This document shows positions 7,729 to 16,838 of a DNA stretch of 41,107 nt, in pieces. The stretch covers positions 1 through 41,107 of the forward strand of contig JANNFN010000089.1 in the NCBI GenBank assembly GCA_031379885.1, read 5' to 3'. The stretch is from Methylotenera_A sp031379885 (GTDB lineage: Bacteria > Pseudomonadota > Gammaproteobacteria > Burkholderiales > Methylophilaceae). Position 1 is the stretch's first letter. Each line of letters starts with the position of its first letter. Both the position numbers and the translations under genes were made by a program. The notes below the pieces were generated by a model. It worked only from the letters and a program-made list of their open reading frames with translations. It was not told the DNA's origin and did no database searches.

Positions 7729-8721
7729 TTATGACTTTACATTAAATAAATAGGTATATTGTAGCAATATATTTTCAAGCTGCAATTCGTTATTTAGCGG
7801 ATGATTGGCCGTTTTTTTTGCGTCTAATAATCTTTGTTGAAAATTGAATAACGCCCTTAAGTTTACGCTTTTACATAAGGCTTGCAAAGCGCCGTGGTAT
7901 TGTGAATGATAGTGCAAAGTCTGCGTGAGTTTGCAAGCGACTAGGTCAAACACCCATTTTTGTAGCGCTTCAATGGCACGTTCCATGCCTATACCCAAGA
8001 ATAAAGGCGCACAAGTAAAGGGTTCTAACTTAGCACCTAAAGCTAAATTCTTAATTAAATTTGCACTTGTCTCGCCTTCTTCCGTTATCTGTAGCGCTAG
8101 TAATGGGGCACCACCTGCATAGTCGAGCACGGTTTCAGCATGAAGAATGTGCTGCGATGTTAACCAAGATAACGCATCTAATCGATTGGGTAACGGCATA
8201 TCAATGGCTTGGCAACGGCTGATAATGGTCGCTAATAAGCGCTGGGGTTGGCTAGTGACCAATAAAAATAGAGTATTGGCTGGTGGTTCTTCTAGCATTT
8301 TAAGTAAAGCATTGGCTGAAGCCATGTTAAGTGTTTCGGCAGGTGAGATTAAGACTATGCGCCGACTATTAACTTGATGACTTGAAAGACTCAAATAATC
8401 AATAAGTTGGCGTATTTGTAATACAAAAATTTGACTTTTTTTTGCTGTTTTTTTCTTTGGAGTTTCTTCTGTAGCTTCAGCGTCTTCAGGGCTAATTAGA
8501 CGAAAATCAGGATGTCCACCTTCTGCAAACCATATGCAACTTGGGCATTTGCCACAAGCCGCATGTTCTGTGTTTGCTTGACTACATAATAAAGCTTGCG
8601 ATAAATTCAAAGCAAATTCATGTTTGCCCGTGCCAGCACGCCCGCGCAATAGCAAAGCATGCGGCAAACTTGTGCGTTGCTGCATGATATGTTGCCATTG
8701 ATTTTTTTGCCACAGAAACAT
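7729..8721 (-). CDS. holB: DNA polymerase III delta' subunit
   Basis: HolB is the delta-prime subunit of the clamp loader that places the beta clamp on DNA. The 330-residue product has a P-loop-like GRAGTGK at residues 27-33, the four zinc cysteines C46, C56, C59 and C62, the SANALLKMLEEPP motif and the SRC motif (ISRCQAI) of the clamp-loader family. A charged insert (EATEETPKKKTAKK) follows the zinc module, a variable place in the family. The ATG at 8721 comes 28 bases after the tmk stop, and pilZ follows by 18 bases. The tmk-holB-pilZ-tatD order supports one transcript. Confidence 0.97.
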   Translation of the reverse strand: MFLWQKNQWQHIMQQRTSLPHALLLRGRAGTGKHEFALNLSQALLCSQANTEHAACGKCPSCIWFAEGGHPDFRLISPEDAEATEETPKKKTAKKSQIFVLQIRQLIDYLSLSSHQVNSRRIVLISPAETLNMASANALLKMLEEPPANTLFLLVTSQPQRLLATIISRCQAIDMPLPNRLDALSWLTSQHILHAETVLDYAGGAPLLALQITEEGETSANLIKNLALGAKLEPFTCAPLFLGIGMERAIEALQKWVFDLVACKLTQTLHYHSQYHGALQALCKSVNLRALFNFQQRLLDAKKTANHPLNNELQLENILLQYTYLFNVKS

Positions 8722-8749
8722 GTAATTTACTTATAACTTATATTATTAT

Positions 8750-9373
8750 TCATATAGTTGAAATAATTTCTTCAACTAATACTTTAACTTTATCTAGTGC
8801 TTGGTTCGCGTTAATTACGCGAAAACGCTTTGGATTTTCTTTCGCACGCGTTAAATAGGCTTGACGTAATTTTTCAAAAAATTTCGCGTCTTCACGTTCA
8901 AATTTATCTGGCTCGCGCGCAGTCGTCAGTCTCTTCATGCTGATGTCTACGGGGACATCAAAAAGAAGAGTTAAATCTGGCTGCAAGCTACCTTGCACCC
9001 ATTTTTCAAGCTGTTTAATCTTGCTGCTAGCAACACCCTTGGCACCGCACTGGTAAGCGTAGGTGGCGTCAGTAAATCGATCTGATAGCACATAAGCACC
9101 ACGCTTAAGTGCTGGCTCAATCACATTAGCAATGTGCTCACGACGTGCTGCAAACATCAGTAAAGTTTCAGTTTCTGCGTGCATTGCATCATGTAGCAAC
9201 AAAGCACGCAATTGCTCACCAAGCCTTGTTCCGCCTGGTTCTCGTGTAGAAACGACTTCAATACCACGCGCTTTAAGAGCGGCAATAATATTGGGGATAT
9301 GCGTGCTTTTACCCGCGCCATCCATACCTTCTAACGTGATAAATTTACCTCTTTTTTTTGTTTTCGACATCAT
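8750..9373 (-). CDS. tmk: Thymidylate kinase
   Basis: Tmk phosphorylates dTMP to dTDP with ATP, supplying DNA synthesis. The 207-residue protein has the P-loop GMDGAGKST at residues 16-24, the TREPGGT substrate motif, the DRFTDATYAYQ motif, and a LID region TAREPDKFERE. Length and motifs match the family. Its ATG overlaps the mltG stop in a 4-base ATGA (9370-9373), so translation is coupled. A second in-frame ATG follows immediately; either could be used. Confidence 0.97.
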   Translation of the reverse strand: MMSKTKKRGKFITLEGMDGAGKSTHIPNIIAALKARGIEVVSTREPGGTRLGEQLRALLLHDAMHAETETLLMFAARREHIANVIEPALKRGAYVLSDRFTDATYAYQCGAKGVASSKIKQLEKWVQGSLQPDLTLLFDVPVDISMKRLTTAREPDKFEREDAKFFEKLRQAYLTRAKENPKRFRVINANQALDKVKVLVEEIISTI

Positions 9374-10389
9374 TTGTTATTACTCTTTTTAGAGAACTGC
9401 TTGAGCTGATATTTTGCCACAGCGCGGTTATGTTCAACTAAAGTGTTTGAAAATTCGTGGCTACCATCACCCTTACCGACAAAATACAAGGCTTTTGTTT
9501 TTTCAGGATGTACCGCCGCTTCTATGGAGGCTAAACCAGGCATGGCGATTGGTGTGGGCGGCAGACCATCGCGCGTATAGGTGTTATATGGCGTATCGGT
9601 CATTAAGTCTTTGCGGCGAATATTTCCATCATATTTGTCACCAATACCATAAATAACGGTTGGGTCTGTTTGTAGGCGCATACCGATGCGTAAACGATTC
9701 AAAAAAACGCCAGCAATCATCGGTCTTTCTGAAGCCTTCCCGGTCTCTTTTTCTATGATTGACGCCATAATCAGCGCTTCGTAGCTATTTTTATATGGTA
9801 AGTTTGGTGCACGCGTCGCCCAAGCCGCGGTAAGCTTACTTTGCATCTTTTCGTAGCTACGTTTTAACAACACAATATCTGCTGTACCACGATCAAAATA
9901 AAAAGTATCTGGGAAAAATAGGCCCTCTGCATGCTTTTCTCCCTTTCCCACCACACGCATTACTTCGACATTGCTTAAACCTTGAATAGTGGTTTTAACC
10001 GCATCATTTTTTGTCAGTTTTTCACGCATTTGCTTAAATGTTTTACCTTCGATAAACGTAATACTGCCTTGCGTGGCTTTGCCATGATTGAGTGACAGCA
10101 ATAATTGGTAAGGATTAATGTTTTTGTTAAGCGTGTAATCACCCGCTTGTAGATAGGGCTCTTTACCTAATAAGCGACCTAAAATAATAAAAGGAAATGC
10201 CGACGGAATGACTTGTTGCGCGACCAATTGATTGGCAATGCTTTTTAGACCGCTATTAGGTTTTATCGTAATTTCTTGTGCTTCTGGCGCTAAATGTAAT
10301 GGCGATTTAGCATAATAATATAGCCATGCACTTAAACCTATCGCTATAAAAAAAATAAGAATAAAGACAGTTTTAATGAGTTTCATCAT
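9370..10389 (-). CDS. mltG: Endolytic peptidoglycan transglycosylase MltG (YceG)
   Basis: MltG is an inner-membrane enzyme that cuts growing glycan strands and so sets their length. The 339-residue product has a single N-terminal membrane helix (IKTVFILIFFIAIGLSAWLY), a LysM-like segment, then the YceG domain. The catalytic glutamate is in SIIEKETG (about E213), followed by the diagnostic NRLRIGMRLQTDPTVIYG. The gene sits between pabC and tmk exactly as in E. coli. The 4-base overlap with tmk shows coupling. Confidence 0.97.
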   Translation of the reverse strand: MMKLIKTVFILIFFIAIGLSAWLYYYAKSPLHLAPEAQEITIKPNSGLKSIANQLVAQQVIPSAFPFIILGRLLGKEPYLQAGDYTLNKNINPYQLLLSLNHGKATQGSITFIEGKTFKQMREKLTKNDAVKTTIQGLSNVEVMRVVGKGEKHAEGLFFPDTFYFDRGTADIVLLKRSYEKMQSKLTAAWATRAPNLPYKNSYEALIMASIIEKETGKASERPMIAGVFLNRLRIGMRLQTDPTVIYGIGDKYDGNIRRKDLMTDTPYNTYTRDGLPPTPIAMPGLASIEAAVHPEKTKALYFVGKGDGSHEFSNTLVEHNRAVAKYQLKQFSKKSNNK

Positions 10390-10394
10390 CGACT

Positions 10395-11249
10395 TTAATT
10401 CGCCAGCATAATACCAGAGCTAAGTGCCCCGCGGATATTGGCTGCTAGAGCATCCGTTTTGATGTTTTTTTGGCGCGCATTGGTTTTATTTTGAATGCTT
10501 CGCACTTGCCAAGCACCATATAAACTATTACAAATAATAACCTCATCCGCAGTAAATAATTTGGCTAATTTTATGTTATCGACGACAACTTTTAATGAAA
10601 GCGTATGCGCTAGCTCCATAATACGTTGTCTTGTAATGCCTGCAACACCGCATTGGTGAAGACTTGGCGTTATCAAGGTGTTACCGAAACACACGAAAAT
10701 ATTAGCCGCGGTGCATTCAATCACATAACCTTCGTTATCCAGCATAATGCCTTCCGCAATGGCTGGGTCATTCCACTCCATGCGTGCCAGCACATTTTCC
10801 AGGCGATTTAAATGCTTAATGCCAGCTAGCTTGGTTTGAGTTGCTAGGCGTGTTTCACAAACATGCAAGTTGACGCCTTTTGCAAATCTTTCCTCTGGAT
10901 ATTTCGGCATAGAAGACTTGGTGACAACTCTCGTCGGCGCTGTGATTGCGGGCGGCGTGTAACCGCGATTGCCCTCGCCGCGCGTTACAATTATTTTAGC
11001 TACTGCAACTTCATCAGGCAAAAACAACTGTAATAAATCACTCATTAACAATTCTGCACTTGGGCACACAATCCCAATTGCACCACAATCAGCGACCAGT
11101 TTTTGGTAGTGCTGCGGCCAGTTCTCGGGCAGGCCATTTCTAATCACAAGCGTACGAAAAACACCGTCGCCATAAGCAAACCCGCGGTCTAGCGGTGAAA
11201 TAGTGTTATCGAAACTACCGTTAATTAAATATGTATGAGTGCTTGCCAT
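10395..11249 (-). CDS. pabC: Aminodeoxychorismate lyase (PLP fold type IV)
   Basis: PabC converts 4-amino-4-deoxychorismate to p-aminobenzoate and pyruvate for folate synthesis. I start it at the ATG at 11249 (284 residues), because family members begin near LINGSFDNTISPLDRGFAYGDG; a TTG three codons upstream (11258) is possible. The PLP lysine is in LAGIKHLNRLENVLARMEW, which matches PabC rather than branched-chain aminotransferases, and GYVIECTAANIF carries the phosphate-contact region. Context (fabF before, mltG after) is the conserved pabC place. Neither start has a strong ribosome-binding site. A terminator lies between fabF and this gene, so read-through or a local promoter is needed. 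Confidence 0.93.
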   Translation of the reverse strand: MASTHTYLINGSFDNTISPLDRGFAYGDGVFRTLVIRNGLPENWPQHYQKLVADCGAIGIVCPSAELLMSDLLQLFLPDEVAVAKIIVTRGEGNRGYTPPAITAPTRVVTKSSMPKYPEERFAKGVNLHVCETRLATQTKLAGIKHLNRLENVLARMEWNDPAIAEGIMLDNEGYVIECTAANIFVCFGNTLITPSLHQCGVAGITRQRIMELAHTLSLKVVVDNIKLAKLFTADEVIICNSLYGAWQVRSIQNKTNARQKNIKTDALAANIRGALSSGIMLAN

Positions 11250-11280
11250 GAGCTGCAATTAAACCACACGCGAGGCGAAT

Positions 11281-11316
11281 AAAAAAGCCTGCAAGCTATT
11301 AATTTGCAGGCTTTTC
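11281..11316 (-). terminator. Intrinsic terminator after fabF
   Basis: An 8-base stem (GCCTGCAA 11287-11294 with TTGCAGGC 11304-11311) with a 9-base loop is followed on the minus strand by six T's. It lies between the fabF stop and the pabC start, and would end or attenuate transcripts from acpP-fabF before pabC. Confidence 0.85.
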
Positions 11317-11348
11317 ACGAATTTAATCCGTTTATATTTTCTTGAAAA

Positions 11349-12581
11349 CTATATCTTTTTAAATACTAGGCTTCCATTAGTCCCGCCAAAACCAAAGTTG
11401 TTTTTTAACGCATATTCGATTTTTAAGTCGCGGGCAGTATTCGCGCAATAGTCTAAATCGCACTCTGGGTCTTGGTTGAATATGTTAATCGTTGGCGGTG
11501 AAACTTGGTTGTAAATAGAAAGTACGGTAAATACTGATTCTAAACCACCTGCGCCGCCTAATAAGTGCCCTGTCATCGATTTTGTTGAGTTGACGACCAG
11601 TTTATATGCATCATCACCAAAAGTGGCTTTAATAGCGTTAGTTTCATTGGCATCACCCAATGGAGTAGATGTGCCATGTGCATTCATAAACTGCACTTGG
11701 TCTGGGTTAATGCCTGCATTTTTAAGCGCGTTCACCATAGATCTGCGTGGCCCATCCATATTCGGCGCAGTCATATGGTAAGCATCTGCGCTCATGCCGT
11801 AACCAACTAGCTCCGCATAAATGCTTGCACCGCGCGCTTTGGCATGCTCATATTCTTCCAATACCATCACGCCTGCGCCCTCGCCTATTACAAAACCATC
11901 ACGGTCTTTATCCCACGGGCGGCTTGCGGTTGCTGGGTCATCGTTGCGGTTTGATAGTGCGCGTGCTGAAGCAAAACCACCGACAGAAAGCTCAGTAATC
12001 GCGGCTTCTGCACCACCTGCTACCATTACGTCTGCATCGCCATACTCAATCATACGCGCCGCGTCACCAATTGAGTGTGTGCCAGTGGTACAAGCAGTGA
12101 CAATCGCCACATTGGGGCCTTTTAAGCCAAACATAATGCTTAAATTGCCCGAAATCATATTAATAATGGTGCCAGGAATGAAAAACGGTGAAATTTTACG
12201 TGGACCGCCTTCATCGTAATTATCGTTGGTCGATTCAATTAAACCTAAGCCTCCGATGCCGGAACCGATTGATACGCCAATCCGCTCTGCGTTTTGCTCA
12301 GTCACTTCTATGCCAGAATCTTTAAATGCTTCAATACCAGCTACTAAGCCGTATTGAATAAAGGTATCCATGCGGCGCGCATCTTTTGCGGGCAAATAAT
12401 CTTCGACATTAAAGTTTTTAACTTCGCCAGCAATTTGCGAATTGAAGTTGGTCGGATTAAATTTTGTAATCCGCGTAATGCCAGATTGCCCCTTAACAAG
12501 ATTTTCCCAAGCGATGGACGTGCCGATGCCAACAGGGGAAACCACGCCTAAGCCTGTGATAACTACTCTACGTTTTGACAT
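11349..12581 (-). CDS. fabF: Beta-ketoacyl-ACP synthase II
   Basis: FabF elongates acyl-ACP chains by condensation with malonyl-ACP. The 410-residue thiolase-fold enzyme has the active-site cysteine in VTACTTGTHS (C164), and the two histidines in NAHGTSTPLGD (about 304) and MTGHLLGGAG (about 341). The C-terminal NNFGFGGTNGSLVF is also typical. It follows acpP as in most Proteobacteria; a hairpin with a short U-tract in the spacer probably adjusts the ratio of the very abundant AcpP to FabF. Confidence 0.98.
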   Translation of the reverse strand: MSKRRVVITGLGVVSPVGIGTSIAWENLVKGQSGITRITKFNPTNFNSQIAGEVKNFNVEDYLPAKDARRMDTFIQYGLVAGIEAFKDSGIEVTEQNAERIGVSIGSGIGGLGLIESTNDNYDEGGPRKISPFFIPGTIINMISGNLSIMFGLKGPNVAIVTACTTGTHSIGDAARMIEYGDADVMVAGGAEAAITELSVGGFASARALSNRNDDPATASRPWDKDRDGFVIGEGAGVMVLEEYEHAKARGASIYAELVGYGMSADAYHMTAPNMDGPRRSMVNALKNAGINPDQVQFMNAHGTSTPLGDANETNAIKATFGDDAYKLVVNSTKSMTGHLLGGAGGLESVFTVLSIYNQVSPPTINIFNQDPECDLDYCANTARDLKIEYALKNNFGFGGTNGSLVFKKI

Positions 12582-12602
12582 ATATGTTTTTAATATTACT
12601 AG

Positions 12603-12629
12603 AAAAATCAGCCCTCTTTTGAGGGCCGA
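12603..12629 (-). terminator. Attenuator-like hairpin between acpP and fabF
   Basis: On the minus strand GCCCTC pairs with GAGGGC around an AAAA loop (12611-12626), followed by TGATTTTT. The U-tract is short and begins two bases after the stem, so partial termination is likely. It would give more acpP than fabF message. Confidence 0.7.
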
Positions 12630-12649
12630 TTAATATATGGATTTTGAAT

Positions 12650-12886
12650 TTATTTGAGGTTTGTATTGATGTAATCAATCGCTAATTGGACTGTAGTGAT
12701 TTTCTCTGCTTCTTCATCAGGAATCTCACAGTCAAATTCTTCTTCTAGCGCCATAACAAGCTCAACTGTGTCGAGAGAGTCAGCGCCTAAATCATCTACA
12801 AATGATGATGCGTTTTTAACATCCGCCTCATTTGCACCTAATTGTTCAGCAACAATTTTTTTAACGCGTTGTTCGATGTCAGACAT
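12650..12886 (-). CDS. acpP: Acyl carrier protein
   Basis: AcpP carries growing acyl chains on a 4'-phosphopantetheine arm. The 78-residue acidic protein has the modification serine S37 in GADSLDTVEL, and the helical IEQRVKKIVAEQLG start. Its products feed FabF, FabG, FabH, PlsX, FabZ and the LpxA/LpxD acyltransferases in this same window. A promoter with an extended -10 is visible in the spacer after fabG, in keeping with high expression, and an AAAGGGG ribosome-binding site precedes the ATG. Confidence 0.99.
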   Translation of the reverse strand: MSDIEQRVKKIVAEQLGANEADVKNASSFVDDLGADSLDTVELVMALEEEFDCEIPDEEAEKITTVQLAIDYINTNLK

Positions 12887-12932
12887 CTATTTACCCCTTT
12901 AATTGAAAATTAGCCCTTAAGACTAAGTGCGT

Positions 12933-12960
12933 ATTCTAACAAAACTCTGCCAAAATACAA
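12933..12960 (-). promoter_or_regulatory. Candidate acpP promoter (extended -10)
   Basis: On the minus strand TTGTAT (12960-12955), a 16-base spacer and TGT-TAGAAT (the -10 hexamer at 12938-12933) form a sigma-70-like promoter 46 bases before acpP. The A+T-rich tract upstream could act as an UP element. This is pattern matching only. Confidence 0.55.
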
Positions 12961-13000
12961 AAAATACTTGTTACAAAAAATAATTAACTTACGTCAGAAG

Positions 13001-13765
13001 TTAAGCTGAATACATACCGCCATTCACATGGATGGTTTCACCCGTGATATAAGCAGCGCTGGGGCTGGCTAAAAACGCCACAGTCGCAGCAATTTCATTC
13101 ACATTGCCTAAGCGACCTAGCGGTACATTCTCAAGCATTTTAGTTTTAATGGCTTCTGGCAGCTCAGCCGTCATGTCTGTATCAATAAATCCTGGCGCAA
13201 CACAGTTCACAGTAATATTGCGACTGCCCACTTCTGCAGCAAGCGATTTTGTAAAGCCTGCCATGCCTGCCTTGGCCGCCGCGTAATTGGTTTGGCCAGC
13301 GTTACCCATGTGTCCAACCACACTAGAAATGCTAATAATACGGCCAGTGCGCGCTTTCATCATTGGGCGCAAAACTGCTTGAGACATGCGATACACCGAA
13401 GTTAAATTAGTTGAAATCACCGCATCCCAATCTTCAGTTTTCATGCGCATGAGCAAAGTGTCGCGCGTAATGCCGGCGTTATTGACTAAAATCGTCACAT
13501 CGCCAAATTTAGTCGCAATTTCTGCCAGAACTGTTTCGATTTGTGCAGCGTCATTCACATCTAAAGCAATACCAAAACCCTTTACGCCAGCCGCTTTTAA
13601 CGAAGCGTTGATATTTTCTGCGCCGCCCGCTGTAGTTGCTGTGCCTATTACAGTTGCACCCTGCCTGCCGAGCTCTTGTGCAATTGCTGCGCCAATACCA
13701 CGGCTAGCGCCAGTGACTAAAGCGATTTGCCCTTCTAAGACTGAATTTAATAGTACAGTTGACAT
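13001..13765 (-). CDS. fabG: 3-oxoacyl-ACP reductase
   Basis: FabG reduces 3-oxoacyl-ACP with NADPH. The 254-residue short-chain dehydrogenase has the Rossmann motif TGASRGIG at residues 18-25, NNAGIT at about 95-100, and the catalytic set N120, S148, Y161 and K165 in the YAAAK context. The C-terminal TGETIHVNGGMY is typical of FabG. Gene order fabD-fabG-acpP is conserved. The N-terminus is a few residues longer than in E. coli FabG; the ATG at 13765 is the only good start. Confidence 0.98.
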   Translation of the reverse strand: MSTVLLNSVLEGQIALVTGASRGIGAAIAQELGRQGATVIGTATTAGGAENINASLKAAGVKGFGIALDVNDAAQIETVLAEIATKFGDVTILVNNAGITRDTLLMRMKTEDWDAVISTNLTSVYRMSQAVLRPMMKARTGRIISISSVVGHMGNAGQTNYAAAKAGMAGFTKSLAAEVGSRNITVNCVAPGFIDTDMTAELPEAIKTKMLENVPLGRLGNVNEIAATVAFLASPSAAYITGETIHVNGGMYSA

Positions 13766-13790
13766 TAAATAAACTCTCTATCCAATTGAT

Positions 13791-14717
13791 TTAATTATTA
13801 TTTATAAACTCAATGATTGCTTCGTTTGATGTCAAAGCACTGCAAGGCAATTCTGAAACTATCCTTTTTGTCAGCCCAGTCAGCACCTTGCCTGGCCCGC
13901 ATTCTGCGCTATTTTTTGCACCATCTGCGTAGATTTTTTGCACGGTTTCTACCCAACGTACCGGCGAATAAAGCTGACGCACAAGCGCATCTTTAATTTT
14001 AGCTGATTCACTGTACGAAGCCACATCTGCGTTGTGAATGACTGGGATTTGCGGCGAATTAATCGTCACATTGTTTAAATATTCTGCCAGTTTTTCTGCG
14101 GCGGGTTTCATCAATGCGCAATGCGACGGAACGCTGACTGGAAGCGGCAATGCGCGTTTTGCGCCATTGACTTTCGCTAGCTCCATGCCACGCTCAACTG
14201 CTGCTTTGTTACCAGCAATCACCACTTGGCCAGGCGAATTAAAGTTTACCGCTTCGCATACTTCATTTTGCGCCGCTTCAGCGCAAACAACACGTACTGT
14301 ATCGTCATCCAAACCCAAAATCGCCGCCATCGCGCCAACGCCTTCAGGCACGGCACTTTGCATGACTTCAGCACGATACTTCACAAGCGGTAGCGCATCG
14401 GCAAAACTTAATGCACCAGCAGCAACTAACGCTGTATATTCACCCAAGCTGTGACCCGCATGGATATTGGCTTGCAGGCCACCTGCTTTTAGGTATGTAC
14501 GCCATGTCGCAACGCCAGCTATTAACATTAAAGGCTGTGTGTGTTGTGTTTGATTCAACAATTCATTTGCTTCTGTCGCCATTGCCCAAAGGTCTACGCC
14601 TAAAATGTCAGAAGCTTCAACAAACGTCTGTCTAATAATGGGATTGTCACCAAACCCAGACATCATGCCGACAGATTGAGAACCTTGACCAGGAAAGAAA
14701 AAGGCTAATTTATTCAT
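13791..14717 (-). CDS. fabD: Malonyl-CoA:ACP transacylase
   Basis: FabD loads malonyl groups from CoA onto AcpP. I start it at the ATG at 14717, 7 bases after the fabH stop; the frame runs open to 14768 but the extra 17 codons lie inside fabH and lack family similarity. The 308-residue protein begins MNKLAFFFPGQGSQ as expected, has the nucleophile S90 in GHSLGEY, and the histidine in VPSHCALM (about 199). The family Q in PGQGSQ is present. Confidence 0.97.
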   Translation of the reverse strand: MNKLAFFFPGQGSQSVGMMSGFGDNPIIRQTFVEASDILGVDLWAMATEANELLNQTQHTQPLMLIAGVATWRTYLKAGGLQANIHAGHSLGEYTALVAAGALSFADALPLVKYRAEVMQSAVPEGVGAMAAILGLDDDTVRVVCAEAAQNEVCEAVNFNSPGQVVIAGNKAAVERGMELAKVNGAKRALPLPVSVPSHCALMKPAAEKLAEYLNNVTINSPQIPVIHNADVASYSESAKIKDALVRQLYSPVRWVETVQKIYADGAKNSAECGPGKVLTGLTKRIVSELPCSALTSNEAIIEFINNN

Positions 14718-14724
14718 ATATTTT

Positions 14725-15669
14725 CTAAAACCTAATGAGAGCCGAGCCCCAAGTAAAGCCGCCACCAAAGGCTTCCATAAGTACTACATCACCACGCTTA
14801 ATGCGGCCATCGCGTACCGCCACGTCCAAAGCTAATGGAATTGAGGCGGCAGATGTGTTGCCATGTTTATCGACTGTCACTACAACTTTATCCATGGACA
14901 TATCGAGCTTTTTAGCGGTGGCTTGCAAAATACGAATATTGGCTTGATGCGGCACCAGCCAATCGATATCACTCTTTTGCATGTTATTGGCAGCCAGCGT
15001 TTCATCGACAATTTGGTCTAGCGTGTTGACGGCCATTTTAAATACGGCGTTGCCTTCCATATGCACGGTATCTTGCCCCTCAACTTTGCGTGGCACATGC
15101 AGCATTTTTTCATAATTACCATCAGCGTGTAAGTGCGTTGAAATGATACCTCGCTCTTGTGAAGCTTGTAGAATAACCGCGCCAGCGCCATCCCCCCATA
15201 GAATGCAATTGCCTCTATCGGTATAATCGGTAATGCGTGAGAACGTTTCTGCACCAATCACTAAGGCGCACTTAGCGCCTCCCGCCTTAATGAAATTATC
15301 TGCTGTGGCAAGCGCGTAGACAAATCCGCTGCATACCGCTTGCACGTCAAAGGCTGGGCAGCCCGCGATTCCTAACTTACGCTGCAACATCGTCGCAACA
15401 CTAGGGAAAATTTTATCGGGTGTGGTAGTTGCGACGACGATTAAATCAATTTGATTCGCTTCTATACCAGCACTGGTAATAGCATTTTTAGCGGCTTCCA
15501 GAGCTAAGTCACTGGTATGCTCGCCTTTAGCTGCAACATGCCGTTCGCGTATGCCAGTGCGCGAAAAAATCCACTCATCGGTAGTGTCCACCATTTTTTC
15601 TAAATCTTTATTACTGAGGATTTTTTTTGGCAAATAACTGCCAGTACCCGCGATTTTGCTATAAATCAT
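14725..15669 (-). CDS. fabH: Beta-ketoacyl-ACP synthase III
   Basis: FabH starts fatty-acid synthesis by condensing acetyl-CoA with malonyl-ACP. The 314-residue protein has the active cysteine C113 in QAVCSGFVYA, histidine in VPHQANIRI, and asparagine in GNTSAASIP, the Cys-His-Asn triad. DTTDEWIFSRTGIRER near the N-terminus is also diagnostic. Its ATG overlaps the plsX TGA in an ATGA (15666-15669), showing translational coupling. Confidence 0.98.
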   Translation of the reverse strand: MIYSKIAGTGSYLPKKILSNKDLEKMVDTTDEWIFSRTGIRERHVAAKGEHTSDLALEAAKNAITSAGIEANQIDLIVVATTTPDKIFPSVATMLQRKLGIAGCPAFDVQAVCSGFVYALATADNFIKAGGAKCALVIGAETFSRITDYTDRGNCILWGDGAGAVILQASQERGIISTHLHADGNYEKMLHVPRKVEGQDTVHMEGNAVFKMAVNTLDQIVDETLAANNMQKSDIDWLVPHQANIRILQATAKKLDMSMDKVVVTVDKHGNTSAASIPLALDVAVRDGRIKRGDVVLMEAFGGGFTWGSALIRF

Positions 15670-16715
15670 TGCATGTTACTTTCTGTTTCAGCAAGCACAA
15701 CTGGCTGAATATGTTCAATTTCTAATTGCTGTGTAATACGTTGCAACACGCCGCTACGCGCTTCTTTAATCGCCACGTGAATGGCGTGATTAAACGCTAC
15801 AACATCGGCTCCACCATGACTTTTTACCACAATGCCACGCAACCCTAAAAAACTTGCACCATTGTAAAGTCTAGGATCTAAGCGCTTTTTAAAGGCTTTT
15901 AATACCGGCATTGCGCCTAGCGCCATGATTTTCGTTAACCAGTTTCTTTTAAATTCTTGTGTTAAAAATTTGCCCATCATGTGTGCTAAACCTTCGGTGG
16001 TTTTGAGTGAAACATTACCCACGAAACCATCGCACACTACCACATCCACCGTGCCTTTAAAAATGTCATCGCCCTCAACATTGCCATAAAAATTGAGATG
16101 GCTTGCACGTAACAATTCAGCGGTTTGTTTGACCACTTCATTACCCTTGATGTCTTCCGAGCCTATGTTCAGCAAACCAACCGTTGGATTTGGCTTATTT
16201 TCAACGCAACTCACCAACATCGCGCCCATAATGGCAAATTGCAACAATTGTTCAGGTGTGCAATCCGCATTTGCGCCTAAATCCAGCATATGCGTATCAC
16301 CTTTTTCACTTGGTAGTGCGCTTGCAATCGCTGGCCTATCAATGCCTGGCAAGGTTTTTAATACAAATCGCGCCGTCGCCATAAGTGCACCAGTATTACC
16401 TGCGCTGACGCAGGCATGGGCTTCACCTGATTTAACTAAGTTGATCACCACGCGCATAGAAGAATCTTTTTTATTTTTAAGTGCACTTTGCGGTGACTCA
16501 TCCATTAACACAACCTCAGTCGCATGATGAATGCGTAAACGTGGGCTGGTGTTTGTTTTAAGTACTTTGAGTTCCGCCTGAATGGCATCTTGCAGACCAA
16601 CCAAAACGATATTCAGTTGATCATCATCTTTAAGCGCTTTTAACGCAGCAGGGACGGTAACATGAGGGCCGTGATCTCCTCCCATAGCGTCAATTACGAT
16701 TGTGATGTCCATCAT
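15666..16715 (-). CDS. plsX: Phosphate acyltransferase PlsX
   Basis: PlsX makes acyl-phosphate from acyl-ACP for phospholipid synthesis by PlsY. The 349-residue product begins IVIDAMGGDHGP, the hallmark of PlsX, and contains SAGNTGALMA and GFVGNVSLKTTEG. Two ATG codons stand in tandem at the start (16715 and 16712). It lies 123 bases downstream of rpmF, as in the conserved yceD-rpmF-plsX-fab order. Confidence 0.97.
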   Translation of the reverse strand: MMDITIVIDAMGGDHGPHVTVPAALKALKDDDQLNIVLVGLQDAIQAELKVLKTNTSPRLRIHHATEVVLMDESPQSALKNKKDSSMRVVINLVKSGEAHACVSAGNTGALMATARFVLKTLPGIDRPAIASALPSEKGDTHMLDLGANADCTPEQLLQFAIMGAMLVSCVENKPNPTVGLLNIGSEDIKGNEVVKQTAELLRASHLNFYGNVEGDDIFKGTVDVVVCDGFVGNVSLKTTEGLAHMMGKFLTQEFKRNWLTKIMALGAMPVLKAFKKRLDPRLYNGASFLGLRGIVVKSHGGADVVAFNHAIHVAIKEARSGVLQRITQQLEIEHIQPVVLAETESNMQ

Positions 16716-16838
16716 CGAATTAGATGTAATAATTGAACGAATGTCAACGATAGTTTATAAACACTAAATGTGCAAACGCCGCACTATATTGAGAGCGCGG
16801 CGCATTGGTTAGAACAAACTGCTGTAGCAAAAGTGAGT

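Noticed and set aside
11821..12219. 132-codon plus-strand open frame inside fabF
   Set aside because: It is antisense to the catalytic part of fabF, and its Ala/Ser/Pro-rich product reflects fabF codon use.
16771..16805. CGCCGC/GCGGCG hairpin between rpmF and plsX as a terminator
   Set aside because: A 14-base loop and no run of T's on the minus strand make termination unlikely; plsX is expected to be co-transcribed.
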